The translations under genes and the position numbers were made by a program. A DNA stretch of 64,000 bases, from NCBI GenBank assembly GCA_036011305.1, contig DASCNA010000041.1, positions 1 through 64,000 of the forward strand, read 5' to 3'. Position 1 is the first letter of the stretch; every line of letters starts with the position of its first letter. Under the pieces are notes generated by a model. That model was not told the origin of the DNA and did not search any database. It saw only the letters and a program-made list of their open reading frames with translations. Source of the DNA: DASCNA01 sp036011305. GTDB lineage: Bacteria > Verrucomicrobiota > Lentisphaeria > Victivallales > GWF2-38-69. Shown here piece by piece: positions 53,107 to 62,131 of this stretch.

Positions 53107-54030
53107 TTAGGAAAGGCCTTCAAGCCAACGCTCTGCATCAATTGCAGCTCTACATCCCATACCGGCAGCACTGATAGCCTGCTTGTAAGTATTGTCAGCA
53201 CAATCTCCTGCGGCAAATACTCCTTCAATATCAGTATAAGCGCTCTGTCCATTTAAAATAATGAAACCTTTATCATCAGTTTTAATAGATGAAGTAAAAA
53301 CTTCAGTGTTTGGAACATGTCCTAAGGCAGCAAAATAACCATCACATTTAATAACTGATTCTTCCCCGCTTTTAACATTCTTTATTTTAACTCCCTCTAC
53401 TTTATCTTCACCTAAAACATCTACAACAGTACTGCTCCAGGCAAATTCAATTTTTTTATTTGCCAAGGCACGTGCTGCCATAATTTTTGAAGCTCTCAGT
53501 TCATCTCTACGATGTATGACTGTAACTTTGCTAGCAAATTTTGTGAGGAACACTGCTTCTTCCATTGCTGAGTCACCTCCACCAACAACTACCACAGGTA
53601 CATCTCTGTAAAATGCACCGTCGCAGGTGGCGCAAGCACTAACACCTTTAGTTTGAAGCCTTTTTTCAGACTCCAATCCCATCCATCTCGGGCTGGAACC
53701 TGTTGCAATAATAACTGCTTTCGCAGTGATTTCTTCCCCGCTTTCAAGCTTTAGGATCTGAGGGCCTCCATTTTTAAAATCGACAGATTCAACACTATCG
53801 TATTTTAATATTGTCCCAAAAGATTCAGCCTGTTTCTGCATTTTATCCATTAACTCAAAACCATTAACTGCTTCAGGAAAACCTGGAAAATTTTCAATAT
53901 CAGTAGTCTGTGTTAGCAGACCTCCTGGAAGCTGTCCTGAGACTATTATAGGCTTTAGATCTGCTCTGGCACAATAGATTGCAGCAGTATACCCTGCAGG
54001 TCCTGTACCGATAATAACAACGTTTTCCAT
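53107..54030 (-). CDS. trxB: Thioredoxin reductase
   Basis: TrxB reduces thioredoxin with NADPH through FAD and a cysteine pair. FAD motif GTGPAGYTAA (about residues 8-17), redox pair C133-C136 in ACATCDG, and NADPH motif VVGGGDSAMEEA are in the usual order, and 'GVFAAGDCAD' closes the FAD site. At 307 residues it is full length. No thioredoxin gene is adjacent. It ends in 'RWLEGLS' and is followed by a 93-base gap before the BASS gene. Confidence 0.96.
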   Translation of the reverse strand: MENVVIIGTGPAGYTAAIYCARADLKPIIVSGQLPGGLLTQTTDIENFPGFPEAVNGFELMDKMQKQAESFGTILKYDSVESVDFKNGGPQILKLESGEEITAKAVIIATGSSPRWMGLESEKRLQTKGVSACATCDGAFYRDVPVVVVGGGDSAMEEAVFLTKFASKVTVIHRRDELRASKIMAARALANKKIEFAWSSTVVDVLGEDKVEGVKIKNVKSGEESVIKCDGYFAALGHVPNTEVFTSSIKTDDKGFIILNGQSAYTDIEGVFAAGDCADNTYKQAISAAGMGCRAAIDAERWLEGLS

Positions 54031-54170
54031 AATAAATTTAATATTTTTGATAAAAGTTATTTATAAATACCGCACCGAATGCGAATTACAATTATATGTT
54101 TTTGTTGAATATGTCTTTAAAATTTAATTTACAAAATCAAAATTTTAAATAAAACATCCAAAATTATCGA

Positions 54171-54455
54171 TTAAGCATCTGTTCTTTCAGTAATTTCTAT
54201 CAGATGATAACCAAATTGAGTTTTTACAGGACCATGAACTTTACCGACTTCTTCAGAGAATACTACCTGATCAAACTCTTTTACCATTTGACCCGGATAA
54301 AATTCACCAAGATCACCGCCTTTATTTCCTGATGGACATTCTGAATATTCTTTGGCTACAACAGCAAAATCTGCTCCGTTTTCAATATCAGATTTTAATT
54401 CCTGGCATATCTCTTCTGAACCGACTAAAATGTGTCTTGCACTTGCTTTTTTCAT
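54171..54455 (-). CDS. ppiC: Parvulin-type peptidyl-prolyl isomerase
   Basis: The 94-residue protein is a bare parvulin domain close in size and sequence to E. coli PpiC: 'ASARHILV' start, 'FAVVAKEYSECPSGNKGGDLGEF' (with the CPS motif, read in pieces), 'GQMVKEFDQVVF' and 'VKTQFGYHLIEI' end. It has no signal peptide, so it works in the cytoplasm. It stands alone between trxB and the divergent rhaD-like gene. Confidence 0.92.
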   Translation of the reverse strand: MKKASARHILVGSEEICQELKSDIENGADFAVVAKEYSECPSGNKGGDLGEFYPGQMVKEFDQVVFSEEVGKVHGPVKTQFGYHLIEITERTDA

Positions 54456-54631
54456 GTCATTGATCCTTTCATTAAGTTATCTAAAGTTATTCTTCATAAA
54501 AAGAAAATACATTACAGATATAAAAAACCAATTAAATAAAAGTAATAATCTATAAAGTTTTTTATTAGTTAAAATATTGAACTAAGCTATATTCTATATA
54601 TTTAACTTAATTATTTACAAGGTATTTGATT

Positions 54632-55441
54632 ATGAAGCAGATTGAACTAAATCAAAACATATTAAATGAAATAGAAAAAACTACAGAAACAGCTAATTAT
54701 TTATGGGAAAGAGAATGGGCTGAGAGAAACGGTGGAAATATTTCTATAAACCTTACAGAATATTTTATAGGAATTGAAATTGACATAAGAGATAAAAAAT
54801 TTATAGAAACGCCTATGTATCCTGAAGAAGCTGCAAATATGTTTTTCTTTGTAACTGGAACAGGAAAAAGACTGCGTGAATTAATCAAACCTGACATGGT
54901 TTCATGTATTATTAAATTTAATGAAAATGCTACAGGGTATTACATTATATGGGGTGAAGAAGATAATAATTATCTGAGACCAACAAGTGAACTCATTTCT
55001 CATGTTAAAATTCATTTGGATAAATTAAAAACAAACAGCAACCACAGAGCAGTTGTACATACACATCCTATAGAAACTATCTGTATGTCTCATCATCCAC
55101 AGTTAACCAAAAATGAAGACGTATTTAACAGCGCAATCTGGTCAATGCTCCCTGAAGTAAGAGCATTCGTTCCAAGAGGAGTCGCTTTATGTAAATATGC
55201 TCTCCCAGGATCAGATGAACTGGCAGATCTAACAGTTGCAGCATTAAGAAAAAGAGATGTCGCAATATGGTCAAAACATGGAGCAATTGCCACAGGCGTT
55301 GATACATTAGAAGCTTTTGACTTTATAGATGTAGCAAATAAGGGCTGTAAAATTTATATGAAATGTCTTGCCAGCGGTTTCAAACCATTGGGTATGACTC
55401 AAGACGAAATGAGAGAACTTGTAGAAGTTTTCAACCTATAA
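54632..55441 (+). CDS. rhaD: Rhamnulose-1-phosphate aldolase (RhaD type)
   Basis: RhaD splits L-rhamnulose-1-phosphate to lactaldehyde and dihydroxyacetone phosphate. It is a class II zinc aldolase. Residues match those of E. coli RhaD: E120 in RPTSE (catalytic; E117 in E. coli), H143 and H145 in VHTHP (metal; H141, H143), and H216 in WSKHGA (metal; H212). The N-terminus 'WEREWAERNGGNISINL' is typical. I chose ATG 54632, with AAGG nine bases before it; the TTG two codons upstream is in frame. At 269 residues it is full length. No other rhamnose catabolic genes are adjacent, so it may act on other ketose phosphates. Confidence 0.88.
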   Translation: MKQIELNQNILNEIEKTTETANYLWEREWAERNGGNISINLTEYFIGIEIDIRDKKFIETPMYPEEAANMFFFVTGTGKRLRELIKPDMVSCIIKFNENATGYYIIWGEEDNNYLRPTSELISHVKIHLDKLKTNSNHRAVVHTHPIETICMSHHPQLTKNEDVFNSAIWSMLPEVRAFVPRGVALCKYALPGSDELADLTVAALRKRDVAIWSKHGAIATGVDTLEAFDFIDVANKGCKIYMKCLASGFKPLGMTQDEMRELVEVFNL

Positions 55442-55453
55442 ATTTGAGTAAAA

Positions 55454-55494
55454 CTGCTTATTGCTATAATAGTAGCAATAAGCAGATAGTTTTT
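55454..55494 (+). terminator. Rho-independent terminator after rhaD
   Basis: A perfect 13-bp stem (CTGCTTATTGCTA with TAGCAATAAGCAG), six-base loop, and TTTTT following after a short spacer. It lies 13 bases after the rhaD stop and just before the convergent phosphatase gene. Confidence 0.8.
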
Positions 55495-57706
55495 ATTTCT
55501 TTCTTTTCAGGACAAGTAACGTTATATCATCGAATCTTGCACCTCGTTCAAACTTTATAATATCTTTTAATACTTCTGCGCTGATGTCTTTTGCTTCTTC
55601 ATTACAATTTTTACTGATAAGATCGGCTACTCTTGCCTCTCCGTAATCTTCATGCTGAGGGTTCATAGCCTCTGAAATACCGTCAGTATAGAATACTATT
55701 GTATCTCCAACATCTAAGTTTTTTTCTGCTACTTTATAACTGGTAGTCGGATTCAAGCAAATTGCAGGATCTCCAAGTATACCGAAAAATGAAATTTTGC
55801 CTTTTGAATTAGTTCTAATAATATCATGATGTCCTGCGTTTGAATAAGTCAATTTTCCTGTTTTTATATTGTAATACGCTAAATACATGGTTAAAAACAT
55901 GCATGCTTCATTGTCTTTTGACAGTTCTCTGTTCACTCTGTTTAGGATTCGACCAGGATTATGATACCTGTCTTTCAGACAGAGACTTTTAATTATTGAT
56001 TTGGCCATATTCATAAAGAATGCTGAAGAAACACCTTTACCAGAAATATCCGCCAGTACTATAACAATTGTATTTTTATTGATATAAAAGAAATCATAAA
56101 AGTCCCCTGATACAATTCTGGAAGGAACCAGCTTAGCATCTAATTCGAACTCTTTTCTGAGAAACCTTGATCTTATTTTGGGCAGAACTGATCTCTGTAT
56201 TTTTGCAGCAATATTTAATTCAGTTTCAATAGCCTGTCTCTCTTTCGCATCGTTTTTTAGGTCTTCCGTAAATTCCGTTAATTCTCTTCCGAGAACTTTT
56301 ATCCCTCTTGACAGCTCAACCAATTCGGTTATCCCTCTTGCTTTGAATTCGCTGTTAAATACCCCTTTTCCTATTTTTTTTACAACATTTCTTAATTCAA
56401 TAATTGGAGACAGTACAAGATGCTTGAAAAATGCAACAGATAAAATAATTGCTCCGAATAAAAATAATACTGATACACCTATGAACTGAGTAATCTGTTC
56501 ACTGATAATTTTATTTGTTTTTAAATTCGTTTGAGCAATAGTATCATATAGCTGATCAGCCGGTACTATAGTGCCCACTACCCAGTTATTTGTATCAATT
56601 TTACAAAAAGCTATTAGGTATTTTTTCTTATTTATATTTATCTCGATAATACCATCGCTTCGGTGTTTTATTTCATCTCCTAATTTTACAATCAGTTTAT
56701 TTTGAGAATCCAAAATTTTAGTATCATAATTATATTTAATATAGTTCTTTTTTATTTTGGAATCTGACAACCCAAACGGTTTATATAAATTTTTAGGAAA
56801 TTCAACAATAGTAGTATCGCCCATCAGCAAAAAAGGTTCCCATGACCTTGTAGCTTTGCTACTGTCAAATGATAAATCAGAAGCTAAAACAGTATTAAAT
56901 AAATTATCAATATTTATATCGATTCCTGAAAAACCATGAAAAGTTCCCATTCTTCCAAAAATAGGATACTGTACAGAAATAATTTTATTTTTCCCAAAAA
57001 TTACAGATTTAGGTTTTGTCCATATTGCTTCATTTTTGAGATCGGGATTTCTTGCATAATAAGAACGATATTTATTGTACTCTTTTGTAAAATATATATT
57101 AAACAAAGATTTAGGTGTAGATTGTGTCTCTGAAAGATTAGCAGGAGATTTAATAAAATATTTGTCCTTTAATACATTTATCCAAACCTGATTATATATT
57201 GAGTAAGTACTGTAAATAAGACTTATTAATTTTATGTTATAGCTTAATGCTCTCGCTTCATTTATAACCACTTTAGGAACTGTTTTAGCATCTCCCCAGT
57301 AACAAAGAATTGTATCATTCTTTTTATTTTGGTCTACAAGATAGCTATTTTCCTTTACAAATTTTAAAGTCGAACTTTCATTTCTGATTGACTTATGATA
57401 ATCGCTTGGATTGTACAGATAATAGGTCGACAGTTTCGACATAATTGAAGCTAAATTCTGAGCACTTGAAAACATGGAACTAAAGTTTTTACCTAATACT
57501 TCAGTATTTTCAAAAATTAATGTATATGTTTCCTGCTTTATATTATTTCTATTGGTTGATTCTGCATAATGTCCGAGAGAAACTAATGATCTCGTAGAAA
57601 TTACCCCAAGTAGACATATCAGTAAAATCAATATCACTGATACACCTATAATATAAGCAAAAATCAGACGCACTCTTCTTAGTTTAAATTTTAACATATT
57701 ACGCAC
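55493..57706 (-). CDS. Membrane sensor phosphatase: extracellular sensor, HAMP and SpoIIE/RsbU PP2C domain
   Basis: Two membrane helices (about residues 15-37 and 400-430) enclose a large outer sensor region likely of the Cache type. A HAMP domain follows (about 431-482), then a linker with 'ELNIAAKIQRSVLPKI', the hallmark that precedes SpoIIE/RsbU phosphatases, and the PP2C-like domain with its metal motifs GDFYDFF, LADISGKGV, and 'FYTDGISEAMN' near the end. The domain normally dephosphorylates an anti-anti-sigma factor, so this is a partner-switching sensor. No anti-sigma or antagonist gene lies next to it. It is 737 residues. Confidence 0.92.
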   Translation of the reverse strand: MRNMLKFKLRRVRLIFAYIIGVSVILILLICLLGVISTRSLVSLGHYAESTNRNNIKQETYTLIFENTEVLGKNFSSMFSSAQNLASIMSKLSTYYLYNPSDYHKSIRNESSTLKFVKENSYLVDQNKKNDTILCYWGDAKTVPKVVINEARALSYNIKLISLIYSTYSIYNQVWINVLKDKYFIKSPANLSETQSTPKSLFNIYFTKEYNKYRSYYARNPDLKNEAIWTKPKSVIFGKNKIISVQYPIFGRMGTFHGFSGIDINIDNLFNTVLASDLSFDSSKATRSWEPFLLMGDTTIVEFPKNLYKPFGLSDSKIKKNYIKYNYDTKILDSQNKLIVKLGDEIKHRSDGIIEININKKKYLIAFCKIDTNNWVVGTIVPADQLYDTIAQTNLKTNKIISEQITQFIGVSVLFLFGAIILSVAFFKHLVLSPIIELRNVVKKIGKGVFNSEFKARGITELVELSRGIKVLGRELTEFTEDLKNDAKERQAIETELNIAAKIQRSVLPKIRSRFLRKEFELDAKLVPSRIVSGDFYDFFYINKNTIVIVLADISGKGVSSAFFMNMAKSIIKSLCLKDRYHNPGRILNRVNRELSKDNEACMFLTMYLAYYNIKTGKLTYSNAGHHDIIRTNSKGKISFFGILGDPAICLNPTTSYKVAEKNLDVGDTIVFYTDGISEAMNPQHEDYGEARVADLISKNCNEEAKDISAEVLKDIIKFERGARFDDITLLVLKRKK

Positions 57707-57783
57707 AAAATCAAAATAATTTTAATAAAAAATACCATTAAAAATTATATCATAATATAGAAAAGTTACAATTACTCATGAAG

Positions 57784-58656
57784 CTAAATATAATGAATAA
57801 GAATATAATTTAATTTGAAATAATATACAGTTATTTCAGGTCCATAAATAATCCATACACACCCTGCAGCTGAAAGAAAAGGGCCAAATGGAATTTCATG
57901 TGTGAGCTTCTTTTTCTTAAATACGATTAATAAAATACCGAATAAAACACCAAGGAATGAAGCAACAATAATAACGAAAAACCATACAGCAGGAAACAAA
58001 CCAAAACACGCTCCCAAAGCCGCCAGAAATTTAACATCTCCCAATCCAAAAGCATCTCGTTTATACACCATTTTACCGATAATTGAAATAGCCCAAAATA
58101 TGCATAAAGATACCAGAAAGCCAAGAAATGAATTTAGAAAACCTGAAAAATGAGTTAATCTGTTGACAGATTCAGGAAAAACAGTACCAACACATAATGA
58201 AATTATAATAACAGCATAAGTAATCTTATTCGGAATAATTTTAAATTTATAGTCTATCACAAAAGTAACAATAAACATAGAAGAAGCTAACAAGTATGGT
58301 ATTAGCATACTGATAGGATAGTGTAAAGTCATAATTCTTATATAAGAAATAACAAATAAAAAAGCAGTTATTAATTCAATAAGAAGATATTGTACAGATA
58401 TTTTCTCAGAGCATCCGCTGCATTTTCCTCTCAAAACCAGCCAACTGACTACAGGTATATTCTCATACCATTTTATCCTTTTCCCACATTTGGGACAGTG
58501 AGAAGGTGTAAGAGTCACTGATTCCTTTCTCGGAATTCTCCAGATGCAAACATTTATAAAACTGCCGACACATAAACCAAAAATAAAAATTACCACACAC
58601 CAAAACGGCATCATTGCTGTATTTTGAATAGTGTTAAAAATATTTAAAAAAGACAT
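57784..58656 (-). CDS. pilD: Type IV prepilin leader peptidase
   Basis: The peptidase cuts the leader from prepilins and methylates the new N-terminal phenylalanine. About seven membrane helices; the N-terminal methylase part has two zinc-type pairs (CPKC and CSGC), and the two catalytic aspartates lie in VIDYKFKIIPN and in GLGDVKF. It has 290 residues, full length. The upstream leader lacks a Shine-Dalgarno and consists of C-rich DNA from the G-rich element next door. Its likely substrate is the pilin-like protein that starts at 63517. Met15/Met16 are later possible starts. Confidence 0.93.
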   Translation of the reverse strand: MSFLNIFNTIQNTAMMPFWCVVIFIFGLCVGSFINVCIWRIPRKESVTLTPSHCPKCGKRIKWYENIPVVSWLVLRGKCSGCSEKISVQYLLIELITAFLFVISYIRIMTLHYPISMLIPYLLASSMFIVTFVIDYKFKIIPNKITYAVIIISLCVGTVFPESVNRLTHFSGFLNSFLGFLVSLCIFWAISIIGKMVYKRDAFGLGDVKFLAALGACFGLFPAVWFFVIIVASFLGVLFGILLIVFKKKKLTHEIPFGPFLSAAGCVWIIYGPEITVYYFKLNYILIHYI

Positions 58657-58659
58657 GTG

Positions 58660-58912
58660 GAAAACTAGGGGTTGGGGGTTATGAATTGTTTACTGTTTTT
58701 AGCTTTACTTTTCATAGCTCATTCTTTCTTAATTCAAAACACTGTTTAGTTTTTTGAATTCTGTAACTAAAATTATCGTTCAGCTTGACTATCGTCATGA
58801 ACTCTGACACAAGCTTTCAATATTAATTTCCGAAATTAAAGTTCTCTATGACAGTCGTGTCTTTCTAATTCTACATTCTCCAACATCTATAGTTCCTATC
58901 CCCTATCCTCTA
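58660..58912. mobile_element. Possible small element with G-rich, imperfect inverted ends between pilD and aroE
   Basis: The left end (58666 onward) reads TAGGGGTTGGGGGTTATGAA; the right end, read on the other strand, is TAGGGGATAGGAACTATAGA. The outer eight to ten bases and the spacing of G runs match in inverted orientation about 240 bases apart. The inner sequence is non-coding. The right end provides the last codons of aroE (EDRG and the TAG stop), and the left end abuts the pilD start codon. No target duplication is visible. This might be a MITE-like insertion, or just two unrelated G-rich stretches. Confidence 0.3.
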
Positions 58913-59741
58913 ATTCTGAGAAAAGAGCATTTTTCATAATGTTAACAGGAGGTTCGATACCTGTCCATATTTTAAATGATTTTACGCCTTGATATAGAAG
59001 CATCAATCTGCCGTCTGAGATCATACACCCTTTCGTTCTGGACTGTAGTAAAAATGGAGTCATACCATAAATCATATCAAATACTCTCATATTCTCATTA
59101 AGCAAATTAACATTCAAAGGCATAATATCATTTTTATTTAGACCTAGACTTGTGGACTGTATTATTATAGGATTATTATCAAAATGAGATTTTATTAAAT
59201 TAACATCCTTTAAGCTACAGACTTCCAAGCTTGAATTAGGATAGCTTTTTATTAGTTTTTTTATAAAATTTTCTGCTTTGTTGAGAGATCTATTAGCTAT
59301 AACAATATTTTGTACACCTATGGAAAGAAGATGAGATATGGCAGCTTTAGCTGCACCACCACAACCGACGAAGAAAAAATTTTCCTCACTAACTTTAATA
59401 GGAAATTCTAAACTTAATGCTTTTTCTAAACCATAACCATCTGTAGAAAAACCAGAAAACTTACCGTCTTTACTAACTACTACAGTATTAACACTTTCAC
59501 CCAATATAGCATTTTTATCAATATGATCCAAATACTGTAATACATCAGTTTTGTAAGGAACAGTAACATTAAATCCTATATATTTTTCCACTGCTATTTC
59601 TAAAAACTTTGACAATTCAGCGCTTTCAACTTTTACAGTAGAATATTCAATATCCAGATCTAATGCCTTAATAGCCGCATTATGCATTATCGGTGATAAT
59701 GAATGCGAAATTGGGTTCCCTATAATTGCTAAATTCTTCAT
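58896..59741 (-). CDS. aroE: Shikimate dehydrogenase
   Basis: AroE reduces 3-dehydroshikimate with NADPH in the aromatic pathway. The N-terminus has the substrate motif GNPISHSLSPIMHNAA, the catalytic lysine is in NVTVPYK, and GCGGAAKAA is the nucleotide loop. The aspartate partner is in 'GFSTDGYGLEKAL'. At 281 residues it is full length. Its C-terminus ends in EDRG, encoded by G-rich DNA that may belong to the neighbouring element. The aromatic pathway link with trpD in the window is through chorismate. Confidence 0.95.
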   Translation of the reverse strand: MKNLAIIGNPISHSLSPIMHNAAIKALDLDIEYSTVKVESAELSKFLEIAVEKYIGFNVTVPYKTDVLQYLDHIDKNAILGESVNTVVVSKDGKFSGFSTDGYGLEKALSLEFPIKVSEENFFFVGCGGAAKAAISHLLSIGVQNIVIANRSLNKAENFIKKLIKSYPNSSLEVCSLKDVNLIKSHFDNNPIIIQSTSLGLNKNDIMPLNVNLLNENMRVFDMIYGMTPFLLQSRTKGCMISDGRLMLLYQGVKSFKIWTGIEPPVNIMKNALFSELEDRG

Positions 59742-59864
59742 TTTCTAAATACGAATAATAATTAGTTTCTTAGTACGAATGCTATAACTTTGAACTCTCT
59801 TACTAAAATCCAAAATAAAATGAGTAATATTTTATCTACATTAACAATTTATAATTAGTGCAAA

Positions 59865-61019
59865 CTATTCTCCTTTAAAAAAGCGTTTTGCCTTATCCAA
59901 AAATACAGACATCATAGGATGGTTTTTATTTGGATCATCAAGTTCTGCAAATTCGTTCAATTTCTCTTTCTGAGATTTAGTTAATTTCTGTGGTACTTCT
60001 ACAAAAATCTTTATATGCTGATCGCCCCTTCTTCCACCTCGTAATGAAGGAATACCTTTTCCTCTCATTCTGAGAACAGTTCCTGATTGAGTGCCTTCAG
60101 GGATTTTTAATTTAGCTTTCCCGGAAATAGTAGGAACTTCAATAATCCCCCCCAAAGCAGCAGTAGTAAACTCGATAGGAACTTCACACATCACATCAGA
60201 TCCGTCTCTATGAAAAACTTCATGACTTCTCACATGAATTACAATAAATAAATCACCTGCTCTTCCGCCTCCTACACCGCTTTCACCTTCCCCTGCAACA
60301 CGCAACCTAGAACCTGTATCAACTCCCGGTGGAATATGAACCTGAATAGTTTTCTGAGTTCTTACTCTGCCTTCACCACTGCATTTTGGACATGGTTTTT
60401 CGATTATCTGTCCTGTACCTCTACAGGAAGGACATCCCTGTCGCATACTTAGAAATCCATGATTTGTAGAAACATAACCGCTTCCTCCGCACCTGGAACA
60501 GGTAACTTTTCCACTTCCGGCTTTGCACCCATTACCACTGCATGAAGAACAGGTCTGCAATCTTGCAAACGATATTTTTTTATCGCCACCGTATACTGCA
60601 TCTTCAAAATCAATTTCAAGATCATATCTTAAATCAGATCCATCTTGAACAGAAGATCTTGTCTGACTGCCTCTGCCTCCCATTCCTCCGCCGAAGAATT
60701 CTTCAAAAATAGAACCTCCTGAACCACCAAAAACAGAACTGAATATATCGAACGGATCATGAAAACCACCGGTTCCTGCTCCACCTCTGCCGGATCGTGT
60801 AAATGCATCATGACCGAATTGATCATACTGTGAACGCTTACTTGTATCACTCAAAACCTCATAAGCCTGTGATATTTCCTTAAACTTATCTTCAGCACTT
60901 TTATCACCTGGGTTTTTGTCAGGATGATATTTAATTGCCAGTTTTCTATATGATTTTTTTATCTCAGTTATTGTTGCAGATTTAGCAACACCAAGAGTAT
61001 CGTAATAATCATTAGCCAT
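59865..61019 (-). CDS. dnaJ: Chaperone protein DnaJ
   Basis: DnaJ delivers substrates to DnaK and stimulates its ATPase. The J domain has YHPDKNPG with the HPD triad, the G/F region follows (about residues 70-125), and four CxxCxGxG zinc repeats are complete (CSSCSGNG, CSRCGGSG, CPSCRGTG, CPKCSGEG). I chose ATG 61019; a TTG three codons upstream would begin MKIMANDYY. The 384-residue length is normal. It lies 20 bases downstream of grpE and shares its transcript. dnaK is not in the window. Confidence 0.97.
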   Translation of the reverse strand: MANDYYDTLGVAKSATITEIKKSYRKLAIKYHPDKNPGDKSAEDKFKEISQAYEVLSDTSKRSQYDQFGHDAFTRSGRGGAGTGGFHDPFDIFSSVFGGSGGSIFEEFFGGGMGGRGSQTRSSVQDGSDLRYDLEIDFEDAVYGGDKKISFARLQTCSSCSGNGCKAGSGKVTCSRCGGSGYVSTNHGFLSMRQGCPSCRGTGQIIEKPCPKCSGEGRVRTQKTIQVHIPPGVDTGSRLRVAGEGESGVGGGRAGDLFIVIHVRSHEVFHRDGSDVMCEVPIEFTTAALGGIIEVPTISGKAKLKIPEGTQSGTVLRMRGKGIPSLRGGRRGDQHIKIFVEVPQKLTKSQKEKLNEFAELDDPNKNHPMMSVFLDKAKRFFKGE

Positions 61020-61039
61020 TATTTTCAATCTCCATATAT

Positions 61040-61657
61040 TTATTCAGAATCTTCTTCATTACCGGAACTTACCACTACAGTAGCAGGTCTTAACAGTCTT
61101 TCACCATATTTATATCCTGTTCTCCACTGCTTCGATACTACATCTTTATCAAAATCTTCAGAAGGTTCATTTGCTATTGCTTCATGCAGATTCGGATCAA
61201 AGGTTTCACCTACAGCATTAATCGGTTCGATACCCAGTGATGAAAGAGATTTCTCAAACTCATCCTTAATCAGTTTCATACCGTCAAGCAAAGCGTTAAA
61301 ATTATCTGATTTTTCTGCTGAAGCCAACGCTAATTCAAAATGATCAATAACAGGAAGAACAGCACTTACAGTATCAAATTGAGCATTAACTCTTGCATCA
61401 GTTTTTTCTCTAACAGAACGCTTTCTAAAATTTTCAAATTCAGCATTAAGTCTTAAAAACTTATCTACTGAAAGAGTAAGCTTATCTTTCAAATCCTCTA
61501 CAGAATCTTCAAGTTCTTCAATTTTAATTTCTTCTTCAGTTAACAAATCCTCTTCCTGAGTTTCCAATTCTTCATCAACAGGTATAGAATCTTCATCTTT
61601 ATCGATGTCATTAATCTTTATTTCTTTTATTTTTTTATCTTTCTCTGATAAACTCAT
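61040..61657 (-). CDS. grpE: Nucleotide exchange factor GrpE
   Basis: GrpE swaps ADP for ATP on DnaK. A long acidic N-terminal region (about residues 1-50) leads into a coiled coil (about 45-90) with 'LRLNAEFENFRKRSVREK', then the beta domain with 'FDPNLHEAIAN' and the C-terminal 'GYKYGERLLRPATVVVS', the GrpE signature. At 205 residues it is typical. It precedes dnaJ; neither a CIRCE site nor hrcA is seen upstream, so heat-shock control must use another system. Confidence 0.95.
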   Translation of the reverse strand: MSLSEKDKKIKEIKINDIDKDEDSIPVDEELETQEEDLLTEEEIKIEELEDSVEDLKDKLTLSVDKFLRLNAEFENFRKRSVREKTDARVNAQFDTVSAVLPVIDHFELALASAEKSDNFNALLDGMKLIKDEFEKSLSSLGIEPINAVGETFDPNLHEAIANEPSEDFDKDVVSKQWRTGYKYGERLLRPATVVVSSGNEEDSE

Positions 61658-62131
61658 GCTACTTTAAACCTCTATATAAAATAATTGTAAATTTTAAAAA
61701 ACATTCAGTTCTGATTATCTTTTGTATACAGTAAGTGTGAAGGATATTGATAACCTAAAACTAAAAAGTATATATTTTTGCAATAAGGCAAACATGTAAT
61801 AGAATATTATTTTTGAAAATTTCAAAAAATATTGTGATAATCCTTAAGTATTTTCGTCAATAATAGTTTTTTAATTAGCTTTTTACTTTCAGCTTTGAAT
61901 ACTAAACGTCAAGTATTAATAACAAACGGCCAAAAACTGTGAAAAAGTTTGAATATTTAATAGTTAGAAGCAATATTGTAAAACTGAGTTGATAGAAAAC
62001 ATAACAATCGTAGAGAACTTCTCTATGATAAAAATAAAATTTAGGAATTGTCTCATTGTTCACACAATAGCATATATTTTATATATAAGTTTTGTATAAT
62101 TATTTTTTAAATATTTAAGGAAGGTTCAAAA
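61658..62131. other. Intergenic region between grpE and mtnP
   Basis: 474 bases without a gene. It holds the divergent promoters of grpE and mtnP. A 9-bp near-perfect palindrome (61810-61828, TTTTTGAAA then TTTCAAAAA about one base) and a 7-bp one (62011-62025, TAGAGAA and TTCTCTA) are possible operators. TATAAT at 62095-62100 is a likely -10 for mtnP, with a leader of about 25 bases and AAGGAAGG before the ATG. Confidence 0.5.

Noticed and set aside
53013..53252. A 79-codon frame on the minus strand ending exactly at the BASS gene start
   Set aside because: Most of it overlaps trxB in another frame and its translation resembles no protein; the TAATG at its end is probably chance.
58946..58962. 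GGTTCGATACC resembling a tRNA T loop
   Set aside because: It lies inside the aroE coding region (IEPPV) and no acceptor or anticodon arm can be built around it.
61658..61760. CIRCE element before grpE
   Set aside because: No TTAGCACTC-N9-GAGTGCTAA pattern is present.
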